From Actinomadura darangshiensis (GTDB lineage: Bacteria; Actinomycetota; Actinomycetes; Streptosporangiales; Streptosporangiaceae): 38,269 nt of DNA. Below the pieces are notes generated by a model. The model was not told the DNA's origin and did no database searches. It saw nothing but the letters and a program-made list of their open reading frames with translations. This document shows, piece after piece, positions 8,185-15,702 of this stretch (the stretch's first letter is position 1; every line of letters starts with the position of its first letter). The stretch is from assembly GCF_004349235.1 (NCBI RefSeq), contig NZ_SMKY01000058.1, forward strand, positions 1 to 38,269, read 5' to 3'. Position numbers and translations under genes: made by a program.

Positions 8185-9249
8185 ATGAAGCAGGTGAGGG
8201 TGACCGGGCCGGGCGTGGTCCAGGTCGTGGAGGCGGACGAGCCGGAGCCGGGGCCGGGGGAGGTCCTGCTGGAGCTGCACTCGGCGGGGATCTGCGGCGG
8301 CGACCTCTCGCTGGTCCGCGGGACCAACGCGATCGCGCGGTACCCGACCGTCCCGGGCCACGAATGCGTCGCCCGCGTCCTCGCGGCGCCCGCGGGCAGC
8401 GGGATCGAGGAGGGCGGGCACGTGGTCGTCTATCCGACGCTGTCCTGCGGGGTGTGCCGGGCCTGCGCCGCCGGGCGCACCAACCAGTGCGCCGGCATGA
8501 CCGTGCTCGGGTTGTCCGCCCCGGCGGGCTGCTTCTCCGAGCGCTTCGCCGTGGACGCCGGCCAGTGCGTCCCGCTGCCGGACGGCGTCGGCCCCGACCA
8601 CGGCGCGCTGGTCGAGCCGGTCGCGGTCGCCTGCCACGTGGTCGGCCGGGGCGGCGTCCGCGAGGGCGACACCGCGCTGGTCATCGGGTCGGGGACGATC
8701 GGGACGGCCACCGCGATGGCCGCCCGCGCGCGGGGCGTGCAACGCGTGCTGTTCGCCGACCTGCACGCGAGCCGCGGGGCCGTGCTCGGCCGGCTCGGCT
8801 TCGAGGAGTTCACGACCGCGGCGGGGGACGACCTCGTCGCCTGGACGCGCGAGCGCGCAGGGCAGGTCGACCTCGTCTACGACACCGTCACGGCCACGCA
8901 GACCGCGGGGGTCGCCGCCGAGGTGCTCGCCGGCGGTGGACGCTATGTCGCGATCGGCGCGGCCAAGCCCGGCCACCGCCTCGACCTTCCCTACGAGCGG
9001 TTCTACGCGCGCGAGCTGTCGATGGTGGCCTGCCGCAACTACGTCCGGGACGACTTCCGCGACGCGGTGGCCCTCATCGCGGACGGGAAGGTCGATCCGC
9101 GTCCGCTGCGCACCGGCGTCTTCGCCCTCCCCGACGTGGCGGAGGCGTTCGCCGCCCTCACCGAGCGCCCGGCGGACCACCTCAAGGTCCTGATGACGCG
9201 GTCCGATCTGGTCGGCACCAGCCCGCTCCTGACCGGGGCCGCGTCATGA
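8185..9249 (+). CDS. Zinc-dependent alcohol/polyol dehydrogenase (MDR family)
   Basis: Medium-chain zinc dehydrogenase, 354 aa, of the threonine/sorbitol/gulonate dehydrogenase type. ATG 8185 has a strong AAGGAGGAG upstream, which decides the start over earlier in-frame codons. The catalytic zinc ligands are visible: Cys in AGICGGD and the His-Glu pair in VPGHEC, with Glu in LVEPVAVACHV. The structural-zinc loop CGVCRACAAGRTNQC has all four cysteines. The Rossmann motif is VIGSGTIGTATAMAA. It probably oxidises a secondary hydroxyl of a substrate or intermediate with NAD(P)+. A 106-bp gap separates it from the CoA-transferase gene, so a secondary promoter is possible. It overlaps the next gene by 4 bp (ATGA). 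Confidence 0.92.
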   Translation: MKQVRVTGPGVVQVVEADEPEPGPGEVLLELHSAGICGGDLSLVRGTNAIARYPTVPGHECVARVLAAPAGSGIEEGGHVVVYPTLSCGVCRACAAGRTNQCAGMTVLGLSAPAGCFSERFAVDAGQCVPLPDGVGPDHGALVEPVAVACHVVGRGGVREGDTALVIGSGTIGTATAMAARARGVQRVLFADLHASRGAVLGRLGFEEFTTAAGDDLVAWTRERAGQVDLVYDTVTATQTAGVAAEVLAGGGRYVAIGAAKPGHRLDLPYERFYARELSMVACRNYVRDDFRDAVALIADGKVDPRPLRTGVFALPDVAEAFAALTERPADHLKVLMTRSDLVGTSPLLTGAAS

Positions 9250-10271
9250 CCGCCAGACGGGTCGCGGTCCTGGGCGCCGGGCTGGCGGCGGCGCCGCATC
9301 TGGCGGCGTTGGAACGGTCCGACTGCGAGGTCGTCACGGTCGCCACGCGCGACGAGGACCGTGCGGCCAAGGTGCGGCAGCGGTTCCCGGACGCGCGCAG
9401 GTGCTGGCCGCCGGAGACGGCACTGCAAGACGGCGTCGACCTGGCGCTCGTCCTGTCGCCGCCGGGCACGCATCTCGAACTGGCGGGCGAGGCCGCCGCG
9501 CGCGGCATCGACGTGATCGTCGAGAAGCCGCTCGACATCGGCCTGCGCCGCGCCGCCGAACTCGTGCGGGTCACCCGGGACACCGGGCTCGCCGTCTGCT
9601 TCCAGCATCGCGCCAAGGCGGCCGGCCGGGCCCTGAAAGACCTCTACGGCGATCTCGGTCCGTTGACGGGCGGCGGCATCGACGTCCCGTGGTGGCGGCC
9701 GCAGTCCTACTACGACGAGCCCGGACGCGGCACGTACGCGCGCGACGGCGGCGGCGTGCTCATCACGCAGGCGGTGCACGTCCTCGACCTGTTCCTTTGG
9801 ACGGTCGGCACACCAGAACGCGTGATGGCCCACGCCGGCACGTCCGCCCTGCACCGCATGGAGGCCGAGGACACGCTCGCCGCGATCCTCGACTACGGCG
9901 ACGGCCGGATCGTCACGCTCAACGCCACGACCGCCGCCCCGCCGGGACGCGACGAACGCATCACCCTGGCCTGCGCGGGCGGGACGGCCGTGCTCACCGG
10001 TGGCGAACTCGTCCTGCACCGGGCCGACGGAACGGCGGAGGCGGTCGCGCGCGAGGACGGCACCGCCACCGCGGCCGACCCCTCGCTCATGCCCGCCGGC
10101 TGGCACCAGGCCGTCCTGGACGACGCGCTCGACGCCTTCGCGTCCGGCCGCGAACCGCTCGCGAGCGGCGCCTCGGCCCTCGCCACGCAGCGGGTCGTCG
10201 CGGCGCTGTACGCGTCGGCCGCGCGGGGACGGTGGGTCGACACCGACGACGAAACCCTGGAGGAACAGTGA
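9246..10271 (+). CDS. Gfo/Idh/MocA-family NAD(P)-dependent oxidoreductase
   Basis: Two-domain dehydrogenase of the glucose-fructose oxidoreductase / inositol dehydrogenase / MocA family, 341 aa. ATG 9246 overlaps the previous stop (ATGA). An N-terminal Rossmann motif VAVLGAGLAAAPHLAAL is followed by the family signature EKP in VEKPLDIG; Lys94 is the conserved active-site lysine. GGGVLITQAVHVLDLFLW matches the conserved helix that carries the catalytic His, and the C-terminal half is the usual beta-sheet substrate domain. Family members act on sugars, cyclitols and related polyols, so together with the preceding zinc dehydrogenase it points to a hydroxylated substrate. It overlaps the next gene by 4 bp (GTGA). 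Substrate not predictable. Confidence 0.92.
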   Translation: MTARRVAVLGAGLAAAPHLAALERSDCEVVTVATRDEDRAAKVRQRFPDARRCWPPETALQDGVDLALVLSPPGTHLELAGEAAARGIDVIVEKPLDIGLRRAAELVRVTRDTGLAVCFQHRAKAAGRALKDLYGDLGPLTGGGIDVPWWRPQSYYDEPGRGTYARDGGGVLITQAVHVLDLFLWTVGTPERVMAHAGTSALHRMEAEDTLAAILDYGDGRIVTLNATTAAPPGRDERITLACAGGTAVLTGGELVLHRADGTAEAVAREDGTATAADPSLMPAGWHQAVLDDALDAFASGREPLASGASALATQRVVAALYASAARGRWVDTDDETLEEQ

Positions 10272-11032
10272 AGTCCATGCGGGACGGGCGGCTGGTGACG
10301 CTCACCCTGGGCCGTCCGAACAAGCTGAACGCCATGGACGCCGACGAGTGGCGCGCCCTGCACCACCACATCCGTGCGGCGGAGGACGACCAGAACGTCC
10401 ATGCGATCGTCCTGCGTGCGGAGGGACGGGCCTTCTGCGCGGGCAACGACATCGCGGCGATGTCCGCCTGCCGCACCCGGGCGCAGGCCCGCGCCTACTT
10501 CCTGGACACGATGCTGCCCGCCTTCACGGCGATGGCGACCACGCCGCTGCCGATCATCGCCGAGGTCGGCGGCATGGCGCTCGGCGGCGGCGTCGAGCTG
10601 GTCCAGTTCTGCGATCTGGCCGTGGCGGCGCGCTCGGCGACCTTCCGGCTCCCCGAGCTGCGGGTCGGGGTGTGGCCGACGGTGTTCGCCGGCGCCGCCC
10701 CCTACCTCGGGCAGCGGCGGCTCGCCCAGCGCCTCGCGCTCACCGCACGTCCGATCAGCGCCGAGGAGGCCCGCGAGGCCGACCTGATCACCCATGTCGC
10801 GGACGACGCGGACCTCACCGCGACCGTGGCCGAGATCGCCGCCGAGGTCACCGCCGGGGCGCGCGGCGCGACCGGGCAGGCCAAGCGGTTCGCCAACCGC
10901 GCGCTGGTCGAGCAGGGCCTGCCGGCCGTCCGGGCCGCGCTGGAGACCATGGTCGAGCAGACCATGTTCACCGCCGAGTACGAGGCCGGGGTGTCGGGCT
11001 TCACCGGACGCAGGGAGCCGGCGGATGCCTGA
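10268..11032 (+). CDS. Enoyl-CoA hydratase/isomerase (crotonase family)
   Basis: Crotonase-fold enzyme acting on a CoA thioester, 254 aa. GTG 10268 is preceded at correct spacing by GGAGGA and overlaps the previous stop (GTGA); ATG 10277 is an alternative. The oxyanion-hole segment is FCAGNDIAAM and the second is GGMALGGGVEL. Glu110 (GGGVEL) and Glu130 (RLPELRVG) align with both catalytic glutamates of mitochondrial enoyl-CoA hydratase, so a true hydratase is likely rather than a hydrolase or dehalogenase variant. In the pathway it would hydrate the enoyl-CoA made by the acyl-CoA dehydrogenase at the end of the operon. It overlaps the SDR gene by 8 bp. Confidence 0.92.
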   Translation: MKSMRDGRLVTLTLGRPNKLNAMDADEWRALHHHIRAAEDDQNVHAIVLRAEGRAFCAGNDIAAMSACRTRAQARAYFLDTMLPAFTAMATTPLPIIAEVGGMALGGGVELVQFCDLAVAARSATFRLPELRVGVWPTVFAGAAPYLGQRRLAQRLALTARPISAEEAREADLITHVADDADLTATVAEIAAEVTAGARGATGQAKRFANRALVEQGLPAVRAALETMVEQTMFTAEYEAGVSGFTGRREPADA

Positions 11033-11738
11033 GCCGCGCTTCGACTTCACCGGCCGGACGGCGCTGGTCACCGGCGCGGCCCGCGGGATCGGCGCGGCGA
11101 TCGCGCAGGCTCTCGCGGAAGCGGGCGCGACGGTGTGGTCGCTCGACCGCGATCCCTCCCCGTCCGGGCGCGCCCTGATCGGGGACGTCCGCGACCCCGA
11201 GTTGCCCGCCCGCGTCCTCGACGAGACCGGCGGCGTCGACCACCTCGTCCTCGCCGCCGGAATCCAGGTGCGCACCGCCGGAGCCGAGATTGCCGAAGAC
11301 GACTGGCAGCGCCTCGCCGACACCAACCTCGGCGGGACGTACCGGATGATCCGGGCCGCCGTCCCGCACCTGCGGCGGCGCGGCGGCGGGTCGGTGCTGG
11401 CGGTGTCGTCGATGTCGGCCGACCGCGCCGTCGCCGGCATCGTCCCGTACGGGACGACGAAGGCGGCCGTGTCCCACCTGATCCGCGGCCTCGCCGTCGA
11501 GCTGGGGGCGGACGGAATCCGGCTGAACGGCATCGCGCCCGGATACGTCCGCACCGCCATGACGGAGCCGCTGCTGGCGGACGAGGCCCGCGCCGCCCGG
11601 ATCCGCGAGCGCATCCCGCTCGGCGACCTGGCCGACCCCGCCGAGATGGCCGGCCCCGCCCTGTTCCTGCTGTCCGGAGCCGCCCGCTACGTCACCGGCC
11701 AGATCCTGGCCGTGGACGGCGGCTACGCCCTGACCTGA
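11025..11738 (+). CDS. Short-chain dehydrogenase/reductase (SDR)
   Basis: Classical SDR, 237 aa, NAD(P)-dependent. ATG 11025 lies inside the end of the crotonase gene (8-bp overlap); GGAG at 11013-11016 may serve as ribosome-binding site. The cofactor motif is TGAARGIG, and a LDRDPS segment after the second strand suggests NAD rather than NADP. LAAGIQV is the NNAG equivalent. Catalytic Tyr142 and Lys146 are in VPYGTTKAAVSHL, and the C-terminus has YVTGQILAVDGGYA. It is expected to oxidise a 3-hydroxyacyl-CoA or an alcohol intermediate of the operon's pathway. The MaoC gene starts 10 bp further on. Confidence 0.92.
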   Translation: MPEPRFDFTGRTALVTGAARGIGAAIAQALAEAGATVWSLDRDPSPSGRALIGDVRDPELPARVLDETGGVDHLVLAAGIQVRTAGAEIAEDDWQRLADTNLGGTYRMIRAAVPHLRRRGGGSVLAVSSMSADRAVAGIVPYGTTKAAVSHLIRGLAVELGADGIRLNGIAPGYVRTAMTEPLLADEARAARIRERIPLGDLADPAEMAGPALFLLSGAARYVTGQILAVDGGYALT

Positions 11739-11748
11739 GGAGACGAGC

Positions 11749-12171
11749 ATGCCCTTCACCGAAGGCGACGCCATCACCTTCAGCAAGACCGTGTCCGAGA
11801 GCGACGTCTACCAGTTCGCCGGCGTCACCGGCGACCTCGCCCCCAACCACGTCGACGCCGAGTACATGCGGTCCACGCCCTACGGCCGGCGGATCGCCCA
11901 CGGCGTCCTCATCCTCGGCTACACCTCGACCGCCTCGACCCGCGCCCTGGAACGCGCCAACGAACACGCCGTCTCCTACGGCTACGACCGCGTCCGCTTC
12001 ACCGGTCCGGTCTTCTTCGGCGACACCATCACCGTCCGGTACACCACCGAACGCGTGGACCCCGCCGAACGCAAGATCTACTCCCAGATCCGCGTGACCA
12101 ACCAGGACGGCGACCTGTGCCTGGTCGCCACGCACGTCCTCAAGCTCGTCGACGTCCAGGAGAACGCATGA
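11749..12171 (+). CDS. MaoC-family (R)-specific enoyl-CoA hydratase
   Basis: Single hot-dog-fold hydratase, 140 aa. ATG 11749 follows GAGGAGA. The hydratase-2 motif is intact: Asp29 and His34 in GVTGDLAPNHVDAEYM form the D-x4-H dyad, and RIAHGVLILGY follows as in PhaJ and MaoC proteins. It adds water to a 2-enoyl-CoA with R stereochemistry. Having both this and a crotonase (usually S-specific) in one operon suggests two distinct hydration steps or an epimerising pair. It overlaps the acyl-CoA dehydrogenase gene by 4 bp (ATGA). Confidence 0.9.
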   Translation: MPFTEGDAITFSKTVSESDVYQFAGVTGDLAPNHVDAEYMRSTPYGRRIAHGVLILGYTSTASTRALERANEHAVSYGYDRVRFTGPVFFGDTITVRYTTERVDPAERKIYSQIRVTNQDGDLCLVATHVLKLVDVQENA

Positions 12172-13277
12172 ACCTGACCGACATGGTGCGGTCCTTCGCC
12201 GCCGAGCGGATCCGTCCCGCCGCCGAGGACCTGGACGCCACCGAACGCTTCCCCGCCGAGATCTACCAGGGCATGGGCGAGCTCGGTCTCTTCGGCATCA
12301 CCGTGCCCGAGGCCGACGGCGGGTCCGGCGGAACGGTGGCCGACTACGTCACCGTCATGGAAGAGCTGTCCTACGGCTACGCGAGCATCGCCGACCAGTG
12401 CGGCCTGGTCGAACTCGTCGGCTCCCTCCTGGCCCGGTTCGGCACCGCCGAGCAGAAGAAGACCTACCTCCCGGACCTGCTGGCCGGCACGAAACGCTGC
12501 GCCTACGCCCTCACCGAACCCCAGGCGGGCTCGGACCTGGGCGCCCTGTCCACCCGCGCCCGCCGCGACGGCGACGGCTGGCTCCTCACCGGCGAGAAGA
12601 TCTACATCCACAACGCCCCGGTGGCCGACTTCGCCATGGTCCTGGCGGTCACCGACCCCGAGAAGCGCAAGCGCGGCGGCATGTCGATGTTCCTCGTGGA
12701 CACCGCCCTGCCCGGCGTGACGCGCGCCTACCACGAGAAGAAGATGGGGCAGCGCGCCTCCCAAGTGGGCGGCTTCGTCTTCGACGAAGTCCGGCTCCCC
12801 GCCCACGCGCTGCTGGGCGAGGAGGGCGCGGGCTTCGGCGCGGTCATGTCCGTCCTGGAGAAGGGACGGCTGGGCATCGCCGCCCTGGCCAACGGCATCT
12901 CCCGCGCCGCCCTCGACACCGCCCGCGAGCACGCCCGATCCCGCCGCCAGTTCGGCAAGCCGATCGCCGAGTTCCAGGCCGTCGCGTTCTCCCTCGCGGA
13001 CATGGCCACCGACCACGCCGCCGCCCGCGAACTGATCCGCCACGGCGCCGACCTGCTGGACGGCGACGCCGACGCCGGCGCCACCTGCTCGATGGCCAAG
13101 CTGTTCGCCTCCGAGGCCAGCATCCGCACCACCTCCCGCGCCGTGCAGATCCTCGGCGGCGCAGGCTTCATCCGCGGCGTCGAAGCCGAACGCCTCTACC
13201 GCGACGCCCGCATCACCACGATCTACGAGGGCACCAGCGAGGTGCAACGCCTGATAATCAGCCGCTCCCTCCTCTGA
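12168..13277 (+). CDS. Acyl-CoA dehydrogenase
   Basis: FAD-dependent enzyme that forms the 2,3 double bond of an acyl-CoA, 369 aa. ATG 12168 overlaps the maoC stop (ATGA). The chain is slightly short at the N-terminus (MNLTDMVRSFAAERIRP) but otherwise complete. Flavin and substrate signature 1 is CAYALTEPQAGSDLGALST, with GEKIYIHNAPVADFAMVLA following. The C-terminal signature is RDARITTIYEGTSEVQRLII, in which Glu354 is the catalytic base at the position used by short/medium-chain dehydrogenases. RSRRQFGKPIAEFQAV is the usual FAD-contact stretch. It is last in the operon. No electron-transfer flavoprotein gene is nearby, so the general cellular ETF is presumably used. Confidence 0.95.
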   Translation: MNLTDMVRSFAAERIRPAAEDLDATERFPAEIYQGMGELGLFGITVPEADGGSGGTVADYVTVMEELSYGYASIADQCGLVELVGSLLARFGTAEQKKTYLPDLLAGTKRCAYALTEPQAGSDLGALSTRARRDGDGWLLTGEKIYIHNAPVADFAMVLAVTDPEKRKRGGMSMFLVDTALPGVTRAYHEKKMGQRASQVGGFVFDEVRLPAHALLGEEGAGFGAVMSVLEKGRLGIAALANGISRAALDTAREHARSRRQFGKPIAEFQAVAFSLADMATDHAAARELIRHGADLLDGDADAGATCSMAKLFASEASIRTTSRAVQILGGAGFIRGVEAERLYRDARITTIYEGTSEVQRLIISRSLL

Positions 13278-13301
13278 GCGGGAGGGCGAAGAGGAGGCGC
13301 G

Positions 13302-13334
13302 ACAGCGTGTACTACGGTTCGTAGTACACGCTGT
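13302..13334. terminator. Perfect 14-bp hairpin after the catabolic operon
   Basis: The arms acagcgtgtactac and gtagtacacgctgt are exactly complementary around a 5-base loop, 24 bases after the acyl-CoA dehydrogenase stop. The position fits a terminator, but there is no T-run and the AT-containing core (gtactac...gtagtac) also resembles a repressor operator. It lies just before the truncated PepSY-type gene. Confidence 0.6.
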
Positions 13335-13352
13335 GGCGCACCCTGGCGTTCC

Positions 13353-13694
13353 TTGAGCGGAGGACGGACGCGGGGGAAGCTGTTCGGCCTGCCCAACCAG
13401 CTCCTGCTGGCCGCCACCGCGCTCGGCCTGCCGGGGATCGTCTTCTGGGGCCACCGCATGTGGTGGCAGCGCCGCCCCACCCGCGCCGACCGGCGCTCAC
13501 CCGTCGGGCGGCCTCCCGCGCGCGGCGCCTGGCGCAGCTTCCCGCGCACCCTCCTGCTCATCGGTGTCCCGGTCCTCCTGTTCGTGGGGTGGGCGGTCCC
13601 GCTGCTGGGGATCACCCTGCTCGCCTTCCTGGTGATCGACGCGGTCATCGGCGCGCTACGCCGCCGCCGGAAGGCCATGGACGCGACGGTGTGA
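13353..13694 (+). pseudogene. C-terminal remnant of a PepSY-associated transmembrane protein
   Basis: The frame encodes about 113 residues, opening at a TTG without a convincing ribosome-binding site. Its content (GLPNQLLLAATALGLP, GHRMWWQRRPT, GRPPARGAW, then a hydrophobic segment VGWAVPLLGITLLAFLVIDAVIG) resembles only the last part of actinobacterial PepSY-TM / PiuB-like membrane proteins, which are normally about 400-450 residues. The N-terminal membrane segments and PepSY domains are missing, and the sequence upstream is the hairpin and the acyl-CoA dehydrogenase gene. I read it as a truncated gene left at a rearrangement junction. A small two-helix membrane protein still being made cannot be excluded. 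Family assignment is from memory of the WWQRRPT motif. Confidence 0.55.
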
Positions 13695-13707
13695 GCTCCC
13701 GCCCGGC

Positions 13708-13760
13708 TTGACAGGACACTCCTGCATGATCTTAGTTGTTGCACATATGTCGCAATAACT
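13708..13760 (+). promoter_or_regulatory. Promoter with inverted-repeat operator before the metal-chelate transporter
   Basis: A consensus -35 TTGACA is at 13708-13713. A 27-bp interrupted palindrome at 13734-13760 has half-sites agttNttgc and gcaaNaact separated by 9 bases, and covers the expected -10 and start region. The TTGC-N9-GCAA geometry equals that reported for Nur, the nickel-responsive Fur-family repressor of Streptomyces. Other Fur-family regulators are possible. ATG 13771 of the permease follows closely. Confidence 0.6.
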
Positions 13761-13770
13761 GAGGGGATGC

Positions 13771-14877
13771 ATGGGTCCGTCATCGGTGGTCCGGTCCGTC
13801 GCGGCCGTGGAACCCGATCTCGACGATCTGGGGGCGTCCTCCCGGCGGCGCCGGTACCTGCTGCTCCTCCTCGGGCTGCTGGCGGTCTTCCTCGCCACGG
13901 TCGTCGCGGCGGTCGGGATGGGCGCGGTGCCGGTGCCGCCGGCGACCGTCTTCGACGTCGTCGGCCACCACCTGCTCGGCAGCCCGGCCGAGGTCACCTG
14001 GCGTCCGGCGCACGACTCGATCGTGTGGCGGGTCCGGCTGCCGCGCGTCCTGCTCGGCGCGGCGGTCGGCGCCGGACTCGCCGTCACCGGCATGGCCCTG
14101 CAGGCGATGGTCCGCAACATGCTCGCCGATCCGTACCTGCTCGGGGTCAACTCCGGCGGCTCCACGGGCGCCGCGGCCGCCATCCTGTTCGGGTTCGGCG
14201 CCGGATGGGGCGAGCACGCGCTGCAGATCGCCGCCTTTCTCGGGGCGCTGGCCGCCTCGCTGCTGGTCTTCGTGATCGCCCGCACCGCCGGGCGGATCAC
14301 CTCGACCCGGCTGCTGATGACCGGCGTGGCCGTCGGCTACGCGCTCTACGCGCTGACCAGCTTCCTGATCTTCGCGTCCGACTCGGCCGAGGGATCGCGG
14401 TCGGTGCTGTTCTGGCTGCTGGGCACCCTGGCGCTCGCGCACTGGTCGGCGCCGCTGGCCGTGGTCGTGGCCGCCGTCGTCCTGGTGACCTGCCTGCTCA
14501 CGCTCTGGGGGCGCCGGCTGGACGCGCTCGCGATCGGCGACGAGACCGCGCACACCCTGGGCGTCTCGCCGGCGCGGTTCCGCCTGGTGCTGCTGGTCCT
14601 GGTGTCCCTGGCCGTCGGGGTGCTGGTGGCGTCGTCGGGCAGCATCGGCTTCGTCGGGCTGGTGATCCCGCACCTGGCGCGGCGCGTCGTCGGAGCCACG
14701 CACCGCCGGGCCGTCCCCGTCGCCGCGCTGATCGGCGCGACCTTCCTGCTGTGGGCGGACCTGGCCGCCCGCACGGTCCTCAGCCCGCAGGAACTGCCGA
14801 TCGGCATCATCACCGCGCTGGTCGGCGCGCCGTTCCTGCTCATCCTGGTCCGCCGCCTGCACGCGGGAAGCGAGTGA
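13771..14877 (+). CDS. FecCD-family ABC transporter permease (metal-chelate uptake)
   Basis: Integral membrane permease of the iron-siderophore/heme/cobalamin uptake class, 368 aa. ATG 13771 has GAGGGGA 5-6 bases upstream. About ten membrane segments are present; landmarks are PRVLLGAAVGAGLAVTGMALQAMVRNMLADPYLLGVNSGGS, GVAVGYALYALTSFLIF, the EAA-like cytoplasmic loop GDETAHTLGVSPARFRLV, and GSIGFVGLVIPHLARRVVG followed by the C-terminal segments with PQELPIGIITALVGAPFL. The first ~30 residues are a charged cytoplasmic extension. As a homodimer it would pair with the ATPase encoded next and the lipoprotein after that. Substrate (iron-siderophore, corrinoid, nickel/cobalt chelate) cannot be told from the permease. 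Confidence 0.93.
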   Translation: MGPSSVVRSVAAVEPDLDDLGASSRRRRYLLLLLGLLAVFLATVVAAVGMGAVPVPPATVFDVVGHHLLGSPAEVTWRPAHDSIVWRVRLPRVLLGAAVGAGLAVTGMALQAMVRNMLADPYLLGVNSGGSTGAAAAILFGFGAGWGEHALQIAAFLGALAASLLVFVIARTAGRITSTRLLMTGVAVGYALYALTSFLIFASDSAEGSRSVLFWLLGTLALAHWSAPLAVVVAAVVLVTCLLTLWGRRLDALAIGDETAHTLGVSPARFRLVLLVLVSLAVGVLVASSGSIGFVGLVIPHLARRVVGATHRRAVPVAALIGATFLLWADLAARTVLSPQELPIGIITALVGAPFLLILVRRLHAGSE

Positions 14878-14884
14878 GAAGACC

Positions 14885-15670
14885 ATGATCGAAGGACGCG
14901 GGCTCAGCTACGCCTACGGCGCGACGACCGTCGTCCGCGGCATCGACGTGCGGGCCGAATCCGGCCGGATCCTCGGGCTGCTCGGCCCCAACGGAAGCGG
15001 CAAGACCACGGTGGTCCGGATGCTCACCGGGATCGTGGCGCCCCGCAGCGGGCACGTCCTGCTCGACGGGCGTCCGCTGCGGTCCTTCGCCCACCGCGAA
15101 CTCGCCCGGCAGATCGCCGTCGTGCTGCAGGAGTCGTCGGGCGACCTGCCGATGACCGTGGCGGACATGGTCATGCTCGGCCGGGCCCCGCACCAGTCGA
15201 CGTTCTCCCGCAACAGCGCCGAAGACCACCGGATCGCGGCCGCGGCGCTGCGCCGGGTCGGCGCGCGGCACCTGGCGGACCGGACCTTCGCCGGGCTGTC
15301 CGGCGGCGAGAAGCAGCGCGTGATGATCGCCCGCGCGCTGGCGCAGCGGCCGGAGCACCTGGTGCTCGACGAGCCGACCAACCACCTCGACATCCGGTTC
15401 CAGCACGAGCTCCTCACCATGATCCGCGGGCTCGGCATCACCACGGTCATCGTGCTCCACGACCTCAACCTGGCCGCCCGCTACTGCGACGACGTCCTGG
15501 TTCTCCAGCAGGGCGACGTCGTCGCGCACGGACCCTGCGCCGACGTGCTGACCCCCGGCCTCCTCGAAGGTGTCTACGGCGTCGGCGTCGAACGGCTGGA
15601 GACCTCCCGCGGCATCCAGTTCCTCTTCCACCCGCTCGAAGCCGCGTCCATGCCGTCCCCGACCGCCTGA
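14885..15670 (+). CDS. ABC transporter ATP-binding protein (FecE/BtuD class)
   Basis: Cytoplasmic ATPase of the metal-chelate importer, 261 aa. ATG 14885 lies 7 bp after the permease stop, with GAGAAG as ribosome-binding site. Walker A is GPNGSGKTT (residues 34-42), the Q-loop is in VVLQES, the signature is LSGGEKQR near residue 139, Walker B is LVLDEPTNHLD, and the switch His is in VIVLHDLNLAARY. All catalytic elements are intact. The C-terminal ~25 residues (HPLEAASMPSPTA at the end) are family-typical. The substrate-binding gene starts 32 bp downstream. Confidence 0.95.
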   Translation: MIEGRGLSYAYGATTVVRGIDVRAESGRILGLLGPNGSGKTTVVRMLTGIVAPRSGHVLLDGRPLRSFAHRELARQIAVVLQESSGDLPMTVADMVMLGRAPHQSTFSRNSAEDHRIAAAALRRVGARHLADRTFAGLSGGEKQRVMIARALAQRPEHLVLDEPTNHLDIRFQHELLTMIRGLGITTVIVLHDLNLAARYCDDVLVLQQGDVVAHGPCADVLTPGLLEGVYGVGVERLETSRGIQFLFHPLEAASMPSPTA

Positions 15671-15702
15671 CATCGCACGACCCTGCAAGGAGCAATGGCC
15701 AG

